Assembly (NCBI RefSeq): GCF_026745355.1
Contig: NC_079208.1
Span: forward strand, 52,375,776 to 52,439,775
Direction: 5' to 3'
Length of the DNA: 64,000 bases
Source: Beta vulgaris subsp. vulgaris
Taxonomy: Eukaryota > Streptophyta > Magnoliopsida > Caryophyllales > Amaranthaceae
Shown here in pieces: positions 57,820 through 64,000 of the stretch. Under the pieces are notes generated by a model that worked only from the letters and a program-made list of their open reading frames with translations, had not been told where the DNA came from and ran no database searches. A program made the translations under genes and the position numbers. Every line of letters begins with the position of its first letter. The first letter of the stretch is position 1.

Positions 57820-58400
57820 CTAGCAATTATTCATGGTGAGTAGATTATCCAACCCTCCTCGCCACCCGCTCCACCGTCCAAATAAATGGGTGAAAACCTG
57901 CAATAAAGCAGGGTGATTGGCAGGTAACATGCATGTATTACGAATTAACAATTGATATTAGTCCCTTTGCGGTTAATCGACTACTAAATATTCATTTATT
58001 AAGGCTCTATTTTTTTTGGACTGAATTAACAAAAATTCAATTCAATTCACAGTTCAGAAAAATACAATCCATTCAGTTCAATCCAGTGCAGTTCAATTAG
58101 TTTACTCTCACAATTTTCATTCATTTCAGTTTTTACTCTCACAGTTTTCATTCATTTCAATTAAATTGAGTTCATTTCAGTCCAGTTTAACTCAATCCAA
58201 AGGAACATAACCTAAGTCTACAACTAATTTTTCCTAGTAACACCCATTTCCCACCCGTCCACCCGCGATTAATGAGGCTGATATGGGTAGAATTTTTGGT
58301 GGTCAATGAATAATGTCGATGGAGATTTAGATCACGAGTAACAGGACGGATTGAGATTCACCCGCCCCAGCTCTGACCCATTACCATCCCTACCTGCAAT
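57820..58400. repeat. Foldback-type element with a nested TGAACTGAAT-type MITE
   Basis: The left piece (TTATTCATGGTGAGTAGATT, CACCCGCTCCACC) and the right piece (CCCACCCGTCCACCCGCGAT, ACCCATTACCATCCCTACC) look like parts of one foldback element. Between them (about 58005-58215) lies a segment of TTCAATTCAATTCAGTCCA repeats, related in opposite orientation to the MITE at 34104-34247. Confidence 0.4.
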
Positions 58401-59158
58401 AAAATATAAAGGACCCCAATTAATAAAATAAAAGTTCTCACTTCTCACGACTGTCGACTGCCGTAACTCGTAAGTCGTAACTCAATACCATAGCACAAAT
58501 AAAGAATAATTAGCACAAAAAAGAAGAATTTACAAATATTTAACTCTAAATTCGAAGTATTTACTCTGTACCATTTGCTGTAAAATAGCAAGATTTTTGA
58601 ACTCAGAAGTCAGAAAACTCAGAACTGGTAATCTTTGTTTCCATTAATATTTTGTTAAATCTTACTAATCACCATTACTATAGTCAAACCCATTTCAATT
58701 TTTGAACCAACCCTTCTTTCTTCTTTCTCACTCTCCAACATCACACAAACACAAACTCCACAAAAACACAAAAAAAACACTTCTAAAATCCAAATCAATC
58801 TCCCTCTCTCTTTCCTCACCCCTGCATTTTTCCTTTGAAGCTCTGTAATTAACATTTTCTGTATCTCCAAATTGAAGAGAGAGAAAGAGAAAAAAAAAGA
58901 AAGTGACCCATCAAATAAACAAGGGTGTGAGTGTGGGGGATCACTTTGAGAAAAGAGTAAAGCAAAAACCATCAGTGGTAAATAGTAGTATTTCATCAAA
59001 CCCAATTTTTTGTAGGGTTTATTTTTTTATTTTTGTTTTTATTGCCCACCACAATTTTATACTTGACTAAAAATAATCAAGAACTTCTCTTTTTCTCTTT
59101 TTGATGCAACAGACAAGAATTGATAGATAGATAAAGAGAGAGAAAAAGAGAGAGAGAA

Positions 59159-59191
59159 ATGGTGGAAATGTTGGGTTCAAATTTAAACTGA
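59159..59191 (+). promoter_or_regulatory. Upstream ORF 1 in leader of the COP1-interacting-like gene
   Basis: The peptide frame MVEMLGSNLN stops at TGA, right after a GA-rich leader (AGAGAGAGAAATGG). The ATG context AGAAATGG is good. It lies before the inferred 5' UTR intron (donor GGTAAGTTTC at about 59245, acceptor TCGTTCAG ending at 59743). Confidence 0.4.
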
Positions 59192-59758
59192 TTTTGGGAC
59201 GATCTATTGTGGGTAATTAAAGATCTTAGCTTTGATATATTTTGGTAAGTTTCAATACCCAGGATCTTTTTTCAATCTATTGTGCAAATTTGTTATCTGG
59301 GTACTTTTTATTTAGCTGAAATAATGCTTTAATTTGGGTTACTACATTGTTGAGTGATGTGTAATTTTATTAGGGTAAAGTTTAGTAGTAGCTGGAATCA
59401 GATCCAGGAGTGTCTGAATTAGCAATTTTATTTAGTGCATTTATATTTCTCAATTCTGGAATTGGGATCTGTTATTGTTGTTGATATGTGTTGAAGTACT
59501 AGTTGATTGATTTGATTGCCACTTTAATCTACTTAAAGTTACCTTAAATTCTTCATTGTACATTAATAAGTGAAGTAAAGTCTCTGACTTGTTTGGAGTT
59601 TACATTAATGCTGACAGAAGTTTGAACTTGGTGCTATTTTGGCATTGATTTGGAAATATAGAGTAGGGAATTGCAAAGCTTTTCACTATATTATTAGTAT
59701 GTTGTTCATTCAGCTGAAGGTAATCTTTGGTTTCATCGTTCAGGTGCAAATTTTTTCT

Positions 59759-59809
59759 ATGTTAAGCACCGAAAGTTCATGGTTGCTCATGATATGTACC
59801 TGCATATGA
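59759..59809 (+). promoter_or_regulatory. Upstream ORF 2 in leader of the COP1-interacting-like gene
   Basis: The frame MLSTESSWLLMICTCI then TGA lies in the second leader exon, 70 bp before the main start codon. It would be read before the main frame if the leader is spliced as inferred. Confidence 0.4.
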
Positions 59810-59878
59810 TTACAAGGCGAAGATTGTAGAAGTTGGGGGGGGCAGTAGAGCAAGTATAATTGTGTTGAAGAGACGAAA

Positions 59879-60511
<633 letters not shown>

Positions 60512-63500
60512 GTATGCTCATCTGATTTTGCCTTTAATAAACTGTTGGAGAGAAAAACAATTATCGCATGGATCAACTTAATTTGGGATCCTAGTTTGTC
60601 ATTTAGTTTCTTCTAGTTTGGTGTTTTACTTGCAACGTGTAATAAAGATCCTTAAATCATCGCACTGGTGTCAATGGGGAAGCATCAAAGAATTGCTTGT
60701 AATTTCGCAAGGCAATAGAAGAAAATAGATATTGGGAAAATGTAATGTCCTGAGAACTCTTCTACTAGGTATTAGCATTGACCAGTTAGATATAGTCCTT
60801 AGAGGTAAGTTGTCGTAATAGTTGGTTAATTTGGTGTTTGGCACAACTAGCTAGCTGTTGTAGTAGTAAACTAATGAAAAAACCCTACCTTGAAAGCTAA
60901 TTCTGGTAGCTTTTGCTTACCTTGAAGCTGATAGATAGTGCTTACTAATATATTGACGAACACTAATAATTGTAGTTTGGTTTAAACAGTAAGCTACTCT
61001 AAAGCTATTGCTGAACATGCAAGGAAACTAATTTGAACAACACAACGGGTAGTGAATAACAACTCAGTCATGTGAAAAAGCTATTATGGAGCTTTGGATC
61101 TATATATATCTAGTACCTATGGTCTATTTCTCATTATGTCAATGTTACGGTCGCTGTAAGATTAAGAATACCTTAAGAAGTTGTTTAGTGGGTCCTAGAG
61201 CTAAAGAGGTGTGCTAGAAACTGGCTCTAAGTGCAAGGACTTGCCTGGTTTGGAAGGATTGTATAGGAAGGAGACTAGAACAAAGTAAACATCTTGCCTA
61301 AAGCCATGCATTACTTCTGCCTGTCCAATATGATAAGTTTAGACTTTCAGCTCCAAATCATCTTGCTTCTAGTCCCATAGAACTATTGGGTACGACTCTT
61401 AGAGGAACAGAGTAACAACAGTTGAACTAAGGACCTAGGGATTAAGATATGTAGATCTCAGATAAGTCCAGTTGCATGTTGATAACGATTGCAATTTCGG
61501 CTTCATCTATGATGGAGAAGCGTGTGATCGTGCTCTGTGATTGTCAAAGACCTCTGAAAGTTGAAGAGAAGCTTAGATTAAATAGGTGACTGACAATTTT
61601 TGTGCTTTATGGTTCAACTTCGAAATCAACATAAACCCAATGTTTCTAAGAAGGTTCCCACGGTGGCAACATAAAGGGGGTTAGAGTTAGATATAGACAA
61701 CCTTTTTCTATGGCATAGAGGATGTTTTTTTAATGACTCTTTGAGTCTTGATCCAAGAAGACCAAGTGAAAATAACCTTTTACTGCTTTATAATAAGAAA
61801 CAAGTGCAAACAGAGTTATAAGCCATTAGAAAAAATGGGTCTCATGGTAGTACGGAGTATTGCATGCTTCATTATGCCTTATAGGTCGATGGTATTGTTT
61901 ATGCCTTCTGGAGGAAGTTGCTAGCATAAAAATTGGAGCATCAAAGTGTCCTAATATACCTTTTGCTCTGTGCTGCATTGAGTTTTTTGGCAGTCTTATT
62001 ATTTATTAAAGAAAAAATCTTCAGGATTAATTAAACTTCCCTGTATAGAATTTAAGAAGTCTCCTAAGATAAATATTCTTATATCCAACTTCTTACCTCA
62101 GTAGCATTAGTTGTCGCAATATGGAAATAGAATCTGAGCCTCCATGTGATAGTATTTACTTTTGGTGGTTACTTTTCAACATATGTGTTGTTGGGGTAGT
62201 TTAAGATAGTTTTAGTTGTCAGCTTGTCCAAATCATAATTATCATTGCCTTTTGACATCTCTGGTGCAGAATATTTTTAGTGAATTTTGAATTGTCCTAG
62301 TAAACTACATATAGTGATTAAAGCATGTTAATTTTTAAACCAAATCTTTGGTATCAACTGTGTGCCTTGATGTGCCAAAAATTTTTATGAAAATGGCAAG
62401 TGAATAAAGAGACCAGATATGTATATGCTTCTTTTCCAATGACCCTTTGCTATGAAAGCTTTTGCTTAAAGCTGCTTCATTATTATTCATTTGATAATTC
62501 AGTGGGTAGTAGCAAGTCTTTTTCTTGTTCTGTTGATCAGTTGAAGCATTACTTATTGGGCTTTTTGATAAGCAACACCACTTTCTCTTCTTGAGCTAGA
62601 GTGTTCTTACATCTTAATGACTCTCCTCCCTCTAAAACAAAAGTGTCTGTTTTCTCTGTTAGTTCTTGGTGTGCAAGATTACCTTAGATGAAAATCTTGA
62701 AGTTGCAGGGATTTCACATATGCACTAAAATGATCAACAACTTTGAGAACTTCAAGGCTGTCTATTTGAACTTTTGGCTGTGTGCTCAGATGATTCACTT
62801 TTAAAGTTGATCTGAGTCTTAATATTGTATACGTATCACTGACTAATAGAGGTCTTCTAATGTTACATTATCTTATGGGATCGCTACCTCATCCTGAACC
62901 AAAATGTGCTCATTAAATAGTTACTCCCTCTGTTCTTGTAAGTGATGTTCTAGCCTCTCTTTTAGTTTTTTCCCCCATATGAACAACGTTTTAGTACATT
63001 AGGAGCATAACTTTCTGTCCCTCTTTCTGCAGTCTTGCAATAGTTACTAGCTTACACTTGCTAATAAGAAGTTCTACTAAATGCCATTTTGAATATTAAT
63101 GCCCTTTATTTCCACATTTGTAATTATAAGATTTTAAATTTTACTATAGTATTACTATTTATTACTGTTATTATTATTATTATTTTATTGTAAAAACTAA
63201 CATTATTGTATAATTTTTAAGATTAGCATAGTAGTTTCAGACTTTCAGCAAGCTGTAAATAGTTTCCATCAGGTCCACGAAGTTAGATAAGTGAAAATTT
63301 GGTGAAGAAAACACTTCACCACTAAATTTTTAGGACTCCAATGTAGGGGCCCAGAGATTGAATTTGACAATGAAAATTTGAATCTACAAGTGGTTTCCGC
63401 CTAGGTAATTTTGGTCTTACATCGATAATTTCCTTTGTGTCTAATAATCTGATTCTTAGATTATGGCTGATGGCTATGAAGATTTATGGATCTTGATGGG

Positions 63501-64000
63501 TTGTCATGGTGGTTTTAAGTTTGAGGGGAGGGGCAATGGTGGTTCCAGTCTGTGGTGGGCTGAGAAATGGCCATTGTTGGCTGGAAGGAGTTACAGGTGG
63601 CAAAGTAGTTTCAGGAAGGTGAAGAGCGGGGTTTCAGGTTGAGGAAGGTAATTAGACTGTTGCTCTTTGGTTTAGAGTGTGGAGCAGTGATCAACGAACT
63701 GAAGAGAGGTTGGAGTTCAGAGGAGCATGTTTTTGGGTGGGGGTAAGCTTTGTAGTTACTGATGGAGAAGGGTGGTGTTAATGGTCAACGTGGCAGCAGG
63801 GTTGTGGTGGTGGTATTGAGTAGTTAGTGGCTCAGATGATGGTTTGTTAACATGTTGGGGGCAAAAACCTGATTTGGGGGATTAAAACTCCCAGTGTCCG
63901 GGATATCAAGGACCTTTGGTCATCTCAATCAGAAAAAGTGGAGAAAGGAAATCAGATAATGGTGAACAGAATATTGACTAAAAGAAAGATTCCTTTGACC
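60512..64000 (+). other. Long intron 4 of the COP1-interacting-like gene
   Basis: Nearly 3.5 kb with no exon of the family. A one-sided Stowaway-like start (CTCCCTCTGTTCTTGTAAGT) is at about 62926 and a GGTGG-rich stretch at 63480-63860. The frame at 62400-62594 resembles nothing I know. The downstream exons are presumably past the window. Confidence 0.6.

Noticed and set aside
62400..62594. 64-codon frame as an exon of the COP1-interacting-like gene
   Set aside because: It shows no similarity to the expected next part of the protein and lacks suitable splice sites in phase with exon 4.

Overview
The window reads as nuclear DNA of a eudicot. It has AT-rich intergenic sequence, GT-AG introns and proteins that match well-known land-plant families. 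It also carries dense small DNA transposons, Helitrons, SINEs and miniature LTR elements. The repeat style, especially a Stowaway-like family of about 257 bp with a conserved core, reminds me of Caryophyllales such as spinach or quinoa. That placement is a low-confidence impression, not a demonstrated assignment.

Five protein-coding genes can be supported, all on the plus strand. (1) 18586-21306 is a three-exon dormancy/auxin-repressed (DRM1/ARP) protein. (2) 35135-38185 is a seven-exon mitochondrial adrenodoxin-like [2Fe-2S] ferredoxin. (3) 39480-40253 is an intronless OVATE family protein, OFP17-like. (4) 43550-45103 is an intronless trihelix transcription factor of the ASIL/SIP1 clade. (5) 59879-60511 and onward is the 5' part of a COP1-interacting-protein-like gene that leaves the window inside a long intron. 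The genes share no pathway. They are ordinary neighbours in a repeat-rich region, not an operon-like or clustered system.

Region by region: 1-18 kb is a transposon landscape. It holds a CACTA terminus, AT-rich tandem arrays, a decayed LINE, two Helitron-derived units, a CACTA nested in a related CACTA (8161-11092), MITEs, a SINE, a miniature LTR element and a head-to-tail Helitron pair. The DRM1 gene (18.6-21.3 kb) has MITE and SINE-like insertions in its introns. From 21.7 to 33 kb there are two related long Helitron copies and many Stowaway-like MITEs. From 34 to 45 kb is the gene-rich core (ferredoxin, OFP, trihelix). From 45 to 58 kb transposons return: SINEs, a Tourist-like MITE inside a tandem array, a 289-bp TRIM/SMART element with almost identical LTRs, and a foldback Mutator-like element with a 9-bp target duplication. 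From 58.5 kb onward is the leader and first exons of the COP1-interacting-like gene.

The most interesting material is in the mobile elements. The nested CACTA pair is resolved by two different 3-bp target duplications. A TRIM family of about 290-310 bp carries a stem-loop next to a pol III B-box-like motif, and the stem shows a paired substitution between the two copies. Helitrons sit head to tail in at least two places. Among the genes, the ferredoxin has an extra cysteine inside its iron-sulfur loop.
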